A stretch of DNA of 64,000 nucleotides from Orychophragmus violaceus (Eukaryota; Streptophyta; Magnoliopsida; Brassicales; Brassicaceae), in contig CM058237.1 of NCBI GenBank assembly GCA_030180135.1, forward strand, positions 44,926,689 to 44,990,688, written 5' to 3'. Shown in pieces: positions 23,880-35,139 of the stretch. Below the pieces are notes generated by a model. The model was not told where the DNA came from, did no database searches, and saw only the letters and a list, made by a program, of their open reading frames with translations. Position 1 is the first letter of the stretch. Each line of letters begins with the position of its first letter. The position numbers and the translations under genes are program-made.

Positions 23880-24552
23880 TGAAGGAATGTTTAGTCAATC
23901 CTGATTCAATTCCAGATTCAGATCATCCTAAACATGCTGATCTAGGTTCTTCTCGAATAGAAACAATTGATGATCTCACCTTATACCTGTTAATTGCAGC
24001 GGAAAGGGATGGTATGGTCAGAGATCAGAGAGCCACCGAGAGATAACTCCTCCAGAGGTTCACACACGCACACCGAGCAGGAAGAGGCTGCTAGGCCAGT
24101 AGGGAATCGGCGCAGAGAGAGAGAGGAGGCTCGCGGCTAGGGCTTCTTTTCGACCTGAACTCGTCTTAAGATTATATAACTCGTTCAGTTCGTTTTGGGC
24201 CATTTGGCCCAAAGGCCAATTAACTCCGAGGCGTTCGCGCACTGTGTCGATCGACACTCCTTGTGTATCGATCGACACACAGTGGCCAAACCCAATTATT
24301 CTCTCTAAGTACAGTAAATGCCTAGCACTTTTACCGTACTTCTGCTACACCGTTCCTACACATTTTCCTGTTAGCTTAGGCGTGTGACCCATATGGGATC
24401 ATATAATAGAGGCAATAAGTCCAAGACTTATAGATCATGAGCGGACTCTAGCAAGCCATCATGACCCCCAGTATTATATGACTTATGTCTGATCATTGAC
24501 ATACTCTTACTTTCTAGAGACAGTACCGAGATTACTGGACACAATTCCAACA
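23880..24552 (-). repeat. Element F 3' LTR
   Basis: Runs from tgaaggaatg to attccaaca. It holds one palindrome pair at 24244/24265 (21 bp). In element sense the adjoining caagtgggagat is the polypurine tract. Open frames in the LTR (24060-24278 and its plus-strand counterpart) are repeated in both LTRs and are not taken as genes. Confidence 0.93.
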
Positions 24553-27500
24553 ATCTCCCACTTGTACTGGAATCTCTGTATTCATAATCCTTTTGTCACA
24601 ATATCTCGATTAGTCATAAGGCAAGATTGGTGTCATCCTTATAAAGCCTAATCTTGTTCATCGGACTCTGATTCGATACTGACAATCCAAACGACTCGGG
24701 ACAGTCCGTTTGAGCATGGCCATGCATTTTCCAGTATTCAAATCTCCGATTGGCCTAGAGATATTCACTCCATTTATATTGGAGGGACAAATCCCGTCTT
24801 GTTCCATCACTGTAAACTACTCATTTCATAATGTACCCAAACAAGGTCCTTATAACTATCGCAGAACGACAGGGTTAGACAATGATCAAAGTGCATCAGT
24901 CCATGTGCAGTCACATGCATGCGAACTCAGGTCTAAGGACTATACTCTATAGTCGTAGTAAGAATCTCTTATGACACAGATATAAATATCCTGAAGAGTT
25001 CTTATAAGCGGGTCTTGTCCGGTCGTATGTTCCCCAACATACACCTATGTACTGACTTTGATGCCGCGCATCTATGACACACTGAGACTTTGTCATAAGT
25101 CACGTACCAATCCAGTCTCACACGGTTGTTGGTGTTCCAATTTCAACAACCTTCGACTAGGGACATAATGATATAAGTCATTTATCAAATATAGGGTCTC
25201 ATGATCAAGCTAAATGACTTTGATAACTCAAGATCAAGTCATTTACTTCGATGACCTATAAAATGGTTTATATCACTTTGGAACGATTATTTCATCACAG
25301 TTAAAATAATCTTGAAATAATAATTTCATTAAACATCTTAAATGTTATTTCAAGAACATATCCAATAACTAAATAAAGCCCTTTAATAACTCCCACTGAA
25401 ATTAAGACTATATCTTAATTTCACTTATCCTACAGCAACAGTCCGCGACTCGTGCTTAGGCCTAAGGAGTGGCTTCGTTAATAGATTAGCAACGTTCTCA
25501 TTCGTTGAAACTTGCTGATCTACTTAACATCTCTGTCATTTATCTCACGGAATAGGTTATACCTATCCTCAAGGTGTTTGGACCTCTGATGTGCAGCTAG
25601 TCTCATCTATGCTGGAAATCACATCAAGTTCAGTGACGAACTCTTCTTTCCAAACAACCTCTTTCGCCACTTCCCAAGTTGCGAAATGTTCAGCTTAAGT
25701 CATGGAGTCAGCAACAGTGCCTTGCACCGCCAGATAGACACAAGATATAACCGGACTGTGATCGGAAATCATCTTTGTCTATTGGAAACTTGCCTTTCAG
25801 ACTCTTCCGACTCGTAGCACCTCACTTTCTCCGTAACTCAAGAATTTATCCTTAGTATTCCTCAAATACTTTAGGATATTCTTTACGGCAATCCAGTGAT
25901 TCTTTGCTGGATTTGACTGGTCTTTACTTGTCTTGCTTAACATTAAAGCAACATTAAACAAGTACGTTTTATGGCATACATGATAGATCCAAATGCCGAC
26001 GCATATGGAATCTTATCCATGCATTTAAGCTCAGCAGTTATCGTAGGACACTGTGTCTTGCTTAACGTAATGCCATGTGACATTGGCATAAAACCCTTCT
26101 TGGAATGCTGAAAACGTGTAGGACTTTGTCGGGATAAGAATCCTGACTTTGTCCTACCAGCTCTTTCGGATCTCTTTCTTTAGATCCAAAATCCAAAACC
26201 ATACGTGGCTTTACCCATGTCAATCATTAGAACCAACTCCCAAGCCAGTCCTTAACCGACTGCAGCATTGGGACGTCTTTTCCGAGAATCAGTATGTCAT
26301 CGACATACAATATGAGAAATGCAATATCGCTCCCACTAATCTATTAGTAAACGCACAGTTCCAATTCGTTCCTGTTCAAGTCAAAACCTTGACTAATTCA
26401 ACAGAACGAAGATTCCAACTCCGATATGTTTGCTTCCATCCATGAATGGATCGATGAAGCTAACTTACATAAAATGTAATTCTTCGGAGAGTCCGGGCTC
26501 ACTATCGCTTCTTTGAATTTCGCAGATTCGTCGCCTTCAATGATCATCAGATCATGCGAACTTTCAATGATTATCAGGTTCAACTAATGACGAGAAATCA
26601 CTCTCGGATTAGTAACTGATTCATTCATATCTGCGAACTTCAGGCTCCAGAGGTGCAGATATCAATGATTATCAGGTTCAACTAATGACGAGAAATCACT
26701 CTCGGATTAGCAACTGATTCATTCATATCTGCGAACTCCATAATCCACAGGTGTAGATTCTACAGAAATCTGTAAATCCTTCCGCTGCTCTCCCTCAACA
26801 GGTTAAGCAGCCTCCTGTGTTTCTCGAATTTCTTCGAGTTATACTTTTACTCCCACTGTTCTTCTTGGAAATTAACTTCCCTTCTTAGAAAACAGAATGG
26901 ACGTAAAAGTAACAAGCCTTGGTTTCCCTAGGACAACCAGCGAAGTTAGCACAACTACAAATACTCAGTAAAGACGAATTTGGATCGATTCCAATCCACA
27001 TTTACGTGGTGTCTTTCAACTGATATTAATGGAACTATTTCAGCGTAAACTTAGATTATTTAGAGCGTTATTCTTAAATAATATCATGGAAGATTCGTGT
27101 GACTCATCTTTAATCATTTCTAATAAGATCTGATTCTTTCTCACAGAAAAACCTTCAGGTTTTCAGGAGAAATGAGCTGTGAAACGATTTCACACTCATT
27201 CAGATGATCACACAATCAATGACTTAAGTATTCTCACTCGTGATTTAATCCAGAGTCTTAATACTTTTGTCATTTAGATCCTATACTTCATTCTGGAACT
27301 CTTTCGACCATGTCAAAGAATTCCGACTTGTGTCTCATCAAATGAACACATTCACACTCACTGAAGTAATCAGTAGAGACAATGAAGTACAGGAGATTTT
27401 CTCTGGCATTACTGCTCATTGGGCCACATACATGAGTATGTTCCAGGTTCAATAAGCCTTTGGGCCTTTCTCTAGCTCGGCTAAGATAGGCCCTTTACCT

Positions 27501-27880
27501 TTTGGTCTAGTAAACAGAATTCAAGTCTCATAAGATATTTTATCAAATGAGCCCAACAGTCCATGACTATGGGATTTCTGAATCCGACTTACTCTATGTG
27601 ACCAAGACTTTATGCCAAGAAAAATCAGGTTTAATTCATCAGATTTAAACCAATTCGGTACTTATGTTACATTTAGGCACTCTTTGGTTTAAGATATAAA
27701 ACCCATTCCATGAATAGGGTGCTACAATTAATATTTCATTAAGATCAAAAGAACAAAACTTGTCTTTTATCAAAATGAAAAACATTCAAATTCTTACAAG
27801 AAAATGAAAGACAATCCTGCTTAAAGCAGGTACATTGTAGCAATTACTTAATACAAAACCAAGCCTAAAAGGGATCTACA
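24553..27880 (-). pseudogene. Element F 3' noncoding region and eroded pol
   Basis: 24553-25390 matches the 3' noncoding regions of G (55151-56001) and E (34290-35108, opposite strand). 25400-27480 is recognisably related to G RNase H, reverse transcriptase and integrase by short phrases (for example around 26260-26440 and 27290-27400), but it is riddled with deletions, stops and frameshifts and has no usable frame. No enzyme can come from here. Confidence 0.75.
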
Positions 27881-27890
27881 AGTGAAAACC

Positions 27891-28934
27891 CTACGGCTGA
27901 GGCAGCATCCCAAGCTCCTTCCAGACATGTAGTTTCACTTGCCCTTCCTTCAACGTTCTACTGTTGCTTAGGCTCTGCATATTATCACAAATATCAGTGC
28001 CACAACCAGTATCCAATACCTTTAAGGACGTTCTACTGTTGCTTAGGCTCTGCATATTATCACAAATATCAGTGCCACAACCAGTATCCAATACCTTTAA
28101 GGTAGAACTTGAAGTAATAACATGAATACCTGAGGAAGTAGTCTCATACATCAACTTCAACTCCTCATCATCTTCCATGAATTTAATGCAATTTCTCTTC
28201 CAATGCCCTGTCTCCTTACAGTAGCAGCACTTACCAACGTAAGAGGTATCTGACTCGGGCTCAGAAGACACACGCTTGCCATGATTCAAAATCTGGACAA
28301 CTTTGTCTTCACCCTTGTCAGCATTAGGTTTAGTAAACCTACCCTTCTCATTCATGAGATTGTACAGGGTACTCTTCACGTTTGGCTCAACTGTCTTGAG
28401 CATATCATGCAGTTCAGTCAGCGTCTTCGTTAAGCCTTTCTTGATATAGTTCCTTCTGAACTTATCATAGCTTGACGGCAGTGACTGCAGAATGATCTCA
28501 GTTGCCAATTCTTGGCTAACTGGATAATCCAGTTTCCTCAGGTTATCAATGTAACCCATCATTTTACTGACATGAGGACTCACTGGATGATCATTTGGTA
28601 GCTTGCAGCCAGTGAGAGACTTAACCAACCGGTATCTCTCCACTCTTATCTGCTCCTGAAATTTCAATTTCAGGCTGCTGATCATCTCTATTGGCGACTC
28701 CATGTTCTCATATTGCTTCCGCAAGTCTGAGTCCATGGTAGCCAATATCAGACCACGCACATCTACCGCATCATTATAATGCTTATTCCAAGCATCATAT
28801 ACTGCTTGAGAAGCATTGGACCCGATCCTCACGGGGAGAGCTCTCTCAAGGACATAGTCCTTTCTCTCCTGTCTGAGGACTAGCCTCAGGTTCCGCGACC
28901 AAGTCAAGAAATTTGATCCGTTCAGCTTGTCCAT
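27891..28934 (-). CDS. Element F gag with truncated, duplicated protease start
   Basis: 347 codons from ATG at 28934-28932 (MDKLNGSNFLTWSRN). The copia gag core continues through KMMGYIDNLRK and ATEIILQSLPSSYD to a zinc knuckle CCYCKETGHWKRNC. The frame then enters the protease start (VLDTGCGTDICDNMQSLSNS), which is present twice through an exact 75-bp tandem duplication, and ends soon after at LGMLPQP. Integrase and later domains are absent. An upstream ATG at about 28979 matches the G gag start but is out of frame, so the N-terminus has lost about 15 residues or the start has shifted. This is the only long frame left in F and could supply Gag in cis or in trans. Confidence 0.8.
   Translation of the reverse strand: MDKLNGSNFLTWSRNLRLVLRQERKDYVLERALPVRIGSNASQAVYDAWNKHYNDAVDVRGLILATMDSDLRKQYENMESPIEMISSLKLKFQEQIRVERYRLVKSLTGCKLPNDHPVSPHVSKMMGYIDNLRKLDYPVSQELATEIILQSLPSSYDKFRRNYIKKGLTKTLTELHDMLKTVEPNVKSTLYNLMNEKGRFTKPNADKGEDKVVQILNHGKRVSSEPESDTSYVGKCCYCKETGHWKRNCIKFMEDDEELKLMYETTSSGIHVITSSSTLKVLDTGCGTDICDNMQSLSNSRTSLKVLDTGCGTDICDNMQSLSNSRTLKEGQVKLHVWKELGMLPQP
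27953..28102 (-). repeat. Exact 75-bp tandem duplication in F protease start
   Basis: 27953-28027 and 28028-28102 look identical. The in-frame repeat doubles 25 residues, including the aspartic protease DTG. Confidence 0.93.
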
Positions 28935-29523
28935 CTTAAGGACAGACCGGATCGAGAAAGTGATTGTTTGTGCTAGTCATAACTGAAAATTAAGATAAAA
29001 GGATTTTAGTTAATATGTTCAATATGATTAATCTCGTATTAAATTTAATATGATTAATCATGCATTATATTCAATAACATCAGTTACCCTCAATAGAATA
29101 TAATGATTCCAAGATCCACATATAACTAAGATTAAAGTGGGCCACTGGCCGTCACCCAATATTAGCTTATATCGGTAAGCCCTATATCGGCTAATTATAT
29201 CCGTGATATAACTCTTGGTTGTGAATCTGGGCCCGAGGCCCAATCCACTCTGATGTCTCAAGGCCCGGGACTCCCGATGGCCCAGTCAAGAAAACCAGAC
29301 TATACAGTCATGTAATCATTAATGTCTGGGACTCCCAATGACATTTATGAATCACAAACCGTCTTATCCACGCAAAAGCAGACACCCTCACACTGTAAGG
29401 CCATGAATACAATTGAATGGGCTTCGACAGCTGACATAGAATGGACAAGACATCCAACGCTTGATATTGTTTGAGGTTCGTAGGTTTATTTAAAAATTCA
29501 TTCCCAAAATAGAAGATTACTAT

Positions 29524-29700
29524 TTCGGGAAACTTTCCATTTTTGGAAACCTACTATTTTTGGAAACTTTCTAAAATTGGAAACTTTCTAAAACCGGAAA
29601 CTTTCTAACTTTAGAAATTTCTTAAAATCCGAATCATGCAAATCTAGAAACTTCTATAACATAAGAAACTTTCTAATTTCAAAATATCGGAAACTTTAAT
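29524..29700 (-). repeat. GGAAACTTTC minisatellite in F leader
   Basis: About nine imperfect 15-20 bp units built on ggaaactttcta. Two fit the heat-shock-element core nGAAnnTTCn (agaaatttct and agaaacttct). A homologous array lies in the G leader at 60490-60665. Confidence 0.7.
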
Positions 29701-30126
29701 TTAAAATCGACTTTATAATTTTATAAAATAAATTTTAAATTAATCTGAAGAAAGACTCAAATAATTGGCCCAATTGTTTTAACTTCTTGGCCCGAGGCCC
29801 AAGAATTGGTCCATGTCCAAGACATGACCCAATTGTCCAATTAAATGACATAACCGGTCTGGTTCATTAAAATTGGTCTAACCAAATTTTAATTACTACG
29901 ATGACCACAATTGTCAACCGGTTATTTACTAAACCGGATTTTCTCAATTTATTTGGTCCAACCAAATCAAATTAGAAAATCCTGGTTTAGGCACAAAATC
30001 CAATATTTCTTTCGACATTGGATTTCTTGTCCCGGTTTAACCAGACTTAATAAAATTATTAAATCTGTTTATTAAACCAGGACGAATTAATTTTAATCAA
30101 AATATTAAACCGAGCCTTAAACCAAC

Positions 30127-30480
30127 CATGTCGATCGATGAACCAACCGTGTCGATCGATCCATCAACCGCATCGGTCGATGCTCTTAGCATCGATCCTG
30201 CATCGATCGTGCATCGATCCTGTATCGATCGATGCTCTCACGCATGCATGGAACCGAGCCAAAACCCTAACCGTGTCGATCGATGTGCACCAACCGCATC
30301 GGTCGATGCACCAATATCGAACCTGCATCGATCCTGCATCGATCGATGCTTTCACGCGTTAACAGGTTTTGCCGAGAGTCTTTATCGACCGATCCATGCG
30401 ATCGTATCGATCGATCCATGCGATCTCCGATTGTATCGACCGATCCATGCGATCGTATCGATCGATCCATGCGATTCTGG
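30127..30480. repeat. Dense CGATCG palindrome array in F leader
   Basis: More than a dozen CGATCG, CGGTCG or CGACCG cores occur in about 350 bp. The first steps are 21 and 21 bp, later ones 19-29. A subrepeat gaycgatccatgcgat occurs four times at 30390-30477. Long ORFs exist on both strands (for example 30128-30595 plus) because the array lacks stops. They are by-products. Confidence 0.88.
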
Positions 30481-30666
30481 CCGATTCTCATTCTCTCGGA
30501 TCAGATCGCACACCAAATCATATAGCTTGATCATGCGATTTTTCATATGTTTAGGGTTCAATTCTTGTTACTTAAGTGATTTATCTTATCAGTAGTTGAT
30601 TCAAAACACTTTTAAACAAGAAAAACAATCCTAAACTTGAATCTAAACAAGAAAAACCAGAACCTG

Positions 30667-30679
30667 GCTCTGATACCAC
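30667..30679 (-). other. Element F primer-binding site (initiator Met tRNA)
   Basis: On the minus strand this reads TGGTATCAGAGCC next to the 5' LTR, the usual copia primer site. Confidence 0.9.
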
Positions 30680-31352
30680 TGAAGGAATGTTTAGTCAATC
30701 CTGATTCAATTCCAGATTCAGATCATCCTAAACATGCTGATCTAGGTTCTTCTCGAATAGAAACAATTGATGATCTCACCTTATACCTGTTAATTGCAGC
30801 GGAAAGGGATGGTATGGTCAGAGATCAGAGAGCCACCGAGAGATAACTCCTCCAGAGGTTCACACACGCACACCGAGCAGGAAGAGGCTGCTAGGCCAGT
30901 AGGGAATCGGCGCAGAGAGAGAGAGGAGGCTCGCGGCTAGGGCTTCTTTTCGACCTGAACTCGTCTTAAGATTATATAACTCGTTCAGTTCGTTTTGGGC
31001 CATTTGGCCCAAAGGCCAATTAACTCCGAGGCGTTCGCGCACTGTGTCGATCGACACTCCTTGTGTATCGATCGACACACAGTGGCCAAACCCAATTATT
31101 CTCTCTAAGTACAGTAAATGCCTAGCACTTTTACCGTACTTCTGCTACACCGTTCCTACACATTTTCCTGTTAGCTTAGGCGTGTGACCCATATGGGATC
31201 ATATAATAGAGGCAATAAGTCCAAGACTTATAGATCATGAGCGGACTCTAGCAAGCCATCATGACCCCCAGTATTATATGACTTATGTCTGATCATTGAC
31301 ATACTCTTACTTTCTAGAGACAGTACCGAGATTACTGGACACAATTCCAACA
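30680..31352 (-). repeat. Element F 5' LTR
   Basis: Appears identical to 23880-24552 (constant offset of 6,800). Palindrome pair at 31044/31065. The target duplication gtcct follows. Confidence 0.93.
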
Positions 31353-32197
31353 GTCCTTATGGTACAAAAGGGTAAAAAGTTTAAGAAACTTGGTAAGAAC
31401 AAAGGTGATGGCAAGACAAGCTCGATTGTGAATCCGAGCGAGTCTGGCCATGCTCCCAAGGTTAAAACCAGTCTTTCTGAAGATGTTAAGTGCCGTTATT
31501 GTAATGGTTATGGGCATTTGAAAAGAAACTGCAATAAATTCTTGGAAGATTATGAGAAGCTGAAGAAGACGTACGAGACTTCTTCTTCAGGTATTATGTT
31601 ATAGAAGTAAATGTTACTTCTTACAGTCCTACTTATTGGGTATTTGATACCAGCTGTGGTACTCATATTTTGTGAAAATGTGCAGGGCCTGAGCAAAAGT
31701 AAGACTATGGAGAAAGGACAAGTGGATCTACGCGTGAGAAATGGAGCAAGAGTTGCTGCATTAGCCGTAGGAGTATTTCATTTGTTTTATTTTTATGGCA
31801 TGTTTTGAACTTAAAACTGCTACTATGTACCTGCTATGAGCAGAAAGATTATTTCTAATCCTTGTTTGGATATAGAAGGATATCAGTTTTCAAATTAAGA
31901 ATAAGTGTTATTCATTTGATTACAATGATATATTTTATAGTAGCAATCCATTAGAGAATGGACTTTATGTTCTAAACCAGAATGTGCCTAACTATAACAT
32001 TAATACCAAGAGATTCAAGTCAAATGATACGAATCAAACTTCTCTCTGGCATTGTCGTTTTGGGCCATATAAATGAGAAATAGATTCAGAAGCTCCATAG
32101 TGATGGACTTTTGGGCTCATCTGATTATGAATCATAATGAGTAAATTGAATATTGTTTATTGGGTAAAATGACAAAGGCCCCTTTCGAAAAAAGGTA

Positions 32198-32232
32198 GTG
32201 TCGATCGACACAAACGGTGCGTCGGTCGATAC
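32198..32232. repeat. Palindrome pair inserted in E integrase coding region
   Basis: GTGTCGATCGACAC at 32198 and GCGTCGGTCGATAC at 32219, 21 bp apart. The related pol of G reads straight through the matching place (KMTRAPF then NERASDLLG), so about 45-50 bp here are extra. Confidence 0.85.
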
Positions 32233-33059
32233 AGGTTGCGAACGAACAAAATGAAAGGGCCAGAGGCTTATTGGGCTTTATACATACGGATGTATATGGG
32301 CCAATGAGCACTAGTGCTAGAGGAAACTTTCAGTACTTCATTACCTTTACTGATATTTTCAGTAGGTACAGTTATGTCTTATTAATAAGACATAAATCAG
32401 AATCTTTTGAAAAGTTCAAAGAGCTCCAGAATGAAGTACATAATCAATTTGGCAAAAGTATTAAAGCTCTGCGATGAAATCATGGAGGTGAATACTTAAG
32501 TCAAGAATTTAGTGATCATCTGAGAGATTGTGAAAGAGTTTCACAATTTACTCCTCCTGCATCGGACTTTATTAGATATGGTTCGATCACTGATGAGTCA
32601 CTTAGATCTTCCATTATCCTTCCAGGAATATGCTCTAGAAACGTCTGCATTTACACTAAATAGGGTTCCATCAAGATCAGTTACAGAGACACCACATGAG
32701 ATGTGGACTGTTAATGTTCCTGATTTGTCTTTCAAGAAGACTTGGGGTTGTGAGGCTTATATAAAACGTTTAATCTCTGATAAGCTCACACCCAAATACG
32801 ATAAGTGCTACTTCATTGGTTGTCCTAACGAAACCAAGGCATGTTACTTTTACAACCGGTCCGAGAACAGATTGTTCGTTGCTCGGAACCATGTTTTCTT
32901 GAGAAAGATTTTCTTTCCAAGAAGAACAGTGGGAGTAAAGTACAACTCGAAGAAATTCGAAAATCATAGGAAACTGCTCAACCTGATGAGGAAGAGCAGC
33001 AGTTGGATCTACAAGGAGTTGTAGAACCTGCACCTGTGATGCCTAAGGTTTGCAAGGAT

Positions 33060-33255
33060 CTGGTGAATGTATATTCGATATACATTCAAAAGGCGAGTTT
33101 CTGAAGAAGTATCGATCGACACAAAAGTTGTATCGATCGACACAGATCGCGAACCAAAATATTGATTTTGGCTTATGACTTAATTAACTACGGTTTAAAT
33201 CTTGGTTAATTAGGTCATGGTAAAAGTATACATATGAGACATGTGCGCGATTTTT
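33060..33255 (+). repeat. LTR-like fragment with palindrome pair inside E pol
   Basis: About 195 bp resemble part of the E LTR (tggtgaatgtatattcgata against gggtgaatgcatatttgata at about 21640, then aagtttctg, the palindromes, then a ggtttaa-rich stretch). The pair is 33109/33130. G pol has no such insert between its VPEV and RRSGR segments. Confidence 0.7.
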
Positions 33256-34289
33256 ACACAAAACTGAAGCTCGCAGATCCGAAAGGATCCGTCACGAACC
33301 CGAGAAATGTGGATTTCTCGTAACCAATTGCCGTGATCTATTGATCATTGAAAGTGACGGGCCTGCAAATTTTGAATAAGCAATGATGGGCCTTGACTCC
33401 GAAAATGGCTGAAAGCCGCTGAATCCGAAATGGGATCCATGTCACAGAACCAAGTGTGGACTTTGGTCGATTTACCCGATGGTGCAAAAGCCATTGAGTG
33501 TAGATAGATTTTCAAAAGGAAATTGATGTGAATGGTGAAATCCAAAGCTGGATTGGTGGAAAAGGTTTCAAGCAAATTTATGGTGTTGACTATGAAGAAA
33601 CCTATTCCCCAGTCAACATGCTTAAAGTCCATTCGGATTCTCCTAGCAACCGCCACTCATAATGGTTATGAGATCTGGCAGATGGATGTGAAAACAGTTT
33701 TCCTTAATGGAATCCTGGAAAGGGATGTGTACATGACACAACCTGAAGTGTTCATTGATCCTAATGAAGCTAGGAGCATATGCAAGCTTCATCGATCCAT
33801 TTATGGATTGAAGCAAGCATCTCGGAGTTGGAATCTTCGTTTTGATGAAGTAGTCAAAAGTTTTGACTTTATCAGAAACGAGGAGGAACCGTGTGTTTAC
33901 AAGAAGACTAGTGGGAGCGCAGTTGCATTTCTAGTATTGTATGTTGATAACATACTACTTCTCGGAAATGAAGTTCCATTGTTTCAGTTTGTTGAGACTT
34001 GACTCGAAAGTTGTTTTTCGATAATAAATATGGGAGAAACCGTGTACATTCTTAGAATAAGAATCTATGGAGATAGATTGGACAAGCTAATTGGATTGTG
34101 TCAAGATAATTATGGTGATAAGGACTTGCACAGGTCCAGTATGCAGGATTCCAAGAAGGGCCTCGTGCAAATGACTCTTGGTATTACTATTAGCAAGACG
34201 TAGTGTCTTTCGACACACGCTGAGCAAGAGCGAATGAGGGTCAGACTACTGCTAAAGGCATTAAATGTCTTAAGATGTGATCTTAATTT

Positions 34290-35108
34290 TAGTGGGAGTT
34301 GTTGTTGTTAATTTTTTTAGTTATGATATGATGTTCGTATAAACATAATTTGATTATGTTATTGAAATCTGACATCTGTATTATTTAATAATGGTTATTA
34401 AATAATAGTCCCAAAGTAATTTATGAAATTTTATAGGTCATCAAGTATGTGACTTGATCATGAAACCCTATAGATAATAAATGACATAAATTATGTTGGT
34501 CCCTGGTCGAGGTTGTTAAAGTGGGACATTAACAACCGCGTGAGACTAGTATGTGAGGTGACTGATGTCTAAGTTTCATGGAGTCATTAATAAGAGTATT
34601 AAAGTCAATCACATAGATATGTGTTGGAGAACACATGATCGGACATGACCCACTGATGAGAACTCTACAGGATAGTTATATAAGTGTCATGAGAGTTTTC
34701 ATTACGACTATAGAGTATAGTCCTTAGACCTGAGTTCATCATGTTTTCTTACATATGAATTGGTCCGCTTTGACATTGTCAAACGTCAGCCGTAACTGGT
34801 GACTATAAAGGCATTGATTGGGCGTATCATGAAGTGTGTGAAGAAACAGGGATGGAACAAGATGAGATTTGTCCCTCCTATATAACAGGAGATAAATATC
34901 TCAGGGCCCATCGAAGATTTGATACTGAGAAATGTGTGGCCACACTCAAACGAGGTGATTGTCAGTCGTTTGTCTTGTCAGTATAAATCGGAGTTCGATG
35001 AACATGATCTTGGCTAAATAAGGGTGACACAGATCTTGCCTTATGCCAGATCGAGATATAGTGACGAAGGGATTATAGGAATAGATGATTCCAGTACAAG
35101 TGGGAAAT
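34290..35108 (+). other. Element E 3' noncoding region and polypurine tract
   Basis: Noncoding sequence shared with F and G (for example a block around ggtcgaggttgtt and gcgtgagactagt), ending in caagtgggaaat beside the 3' LTR, the probable polypurine tract. Confidence 0.7.
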
Positions 35109-35139
35109 TGTTGGGAATGTCCTGAAATCTATTGTACTT

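Larger units (their letters stand above)
23875..31357 (-). mobile_element. Element F: non-autonomous copia element with identical-looking LTRs
   Basis: LTRs of 673 bp (23880-24552 and 30680-31352) show no difference that I can find. The target duplication gtcct is at 23875-23879 and 31353-31357. The element runs on the minus strand and lies inside E gag. It has an initiator-Met primer site, a long leader packed with CGATCG palindromes and a gag ORF, but pol is reduced to scraps. Young LTRs with dead pol imply movement by enzymes from another element. Confidence 0.94.
23248..31610 (+). pseudogene. Element E gag, split by element F
   Basis: ATG at 23248 opens a copia gag (MSSTNHRNNFSLRSVL, LNGSNFLEWYRNLRI, ISQELATDIILQSLPSSYD) that runs to 23879, where element F is inserted. 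It resumes after the target duplication at about 31353 with VLMVQKGKKFKKLGK and a zinc knuckle CRYCNGYGHLKRNC (CX2CX4HX4C). Without F the gag frame would be nearly continuous, so F disabled it. Product: the nucleocapsid polyprotein that packages the element RNA. Confidence 0.85.
31611..34290 (+). pseudogene. Element E pol relic (protease, integrase, reverse transcriptase)
   Basis: The order is that of copia. A protease remnant near 31650 reads FDTSCGTHI, with DTS in place of DTG. A GAG-pre-integrase part is followed by integrase at 32245-32480 (FIHTDVYGPMS, FITFTDIFSRY) with a stop where G has RSDRGGEY. Reverse transcriptase at 33532-34002 contains QMDVKTVFLNG and YGLKQASRSWNLRF, but YVDN instead of YVDD. 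RNase H is mostly deleted after about 34200. Two palindrome-bearing insertions interrupt it (32190-32245 and about 33060-33255). Many stops and frameshifts: not functional. Confidence 0.85.

Noticed and set aside
24710..24952. 80-codon ORF shared by F (24710-24952) and G (55308-55550)
   Set aside because: Antisense to the elements in the conserved 3' noncoding block. Its conservation is explained by that block.
30128..30595. Long SIDxxSID-type ORFs on both strands of the F leader
   Set aside because: They arise because the CGATCG array lacks stop codons in several frames. They sit in a leader, and both strands are equally open.
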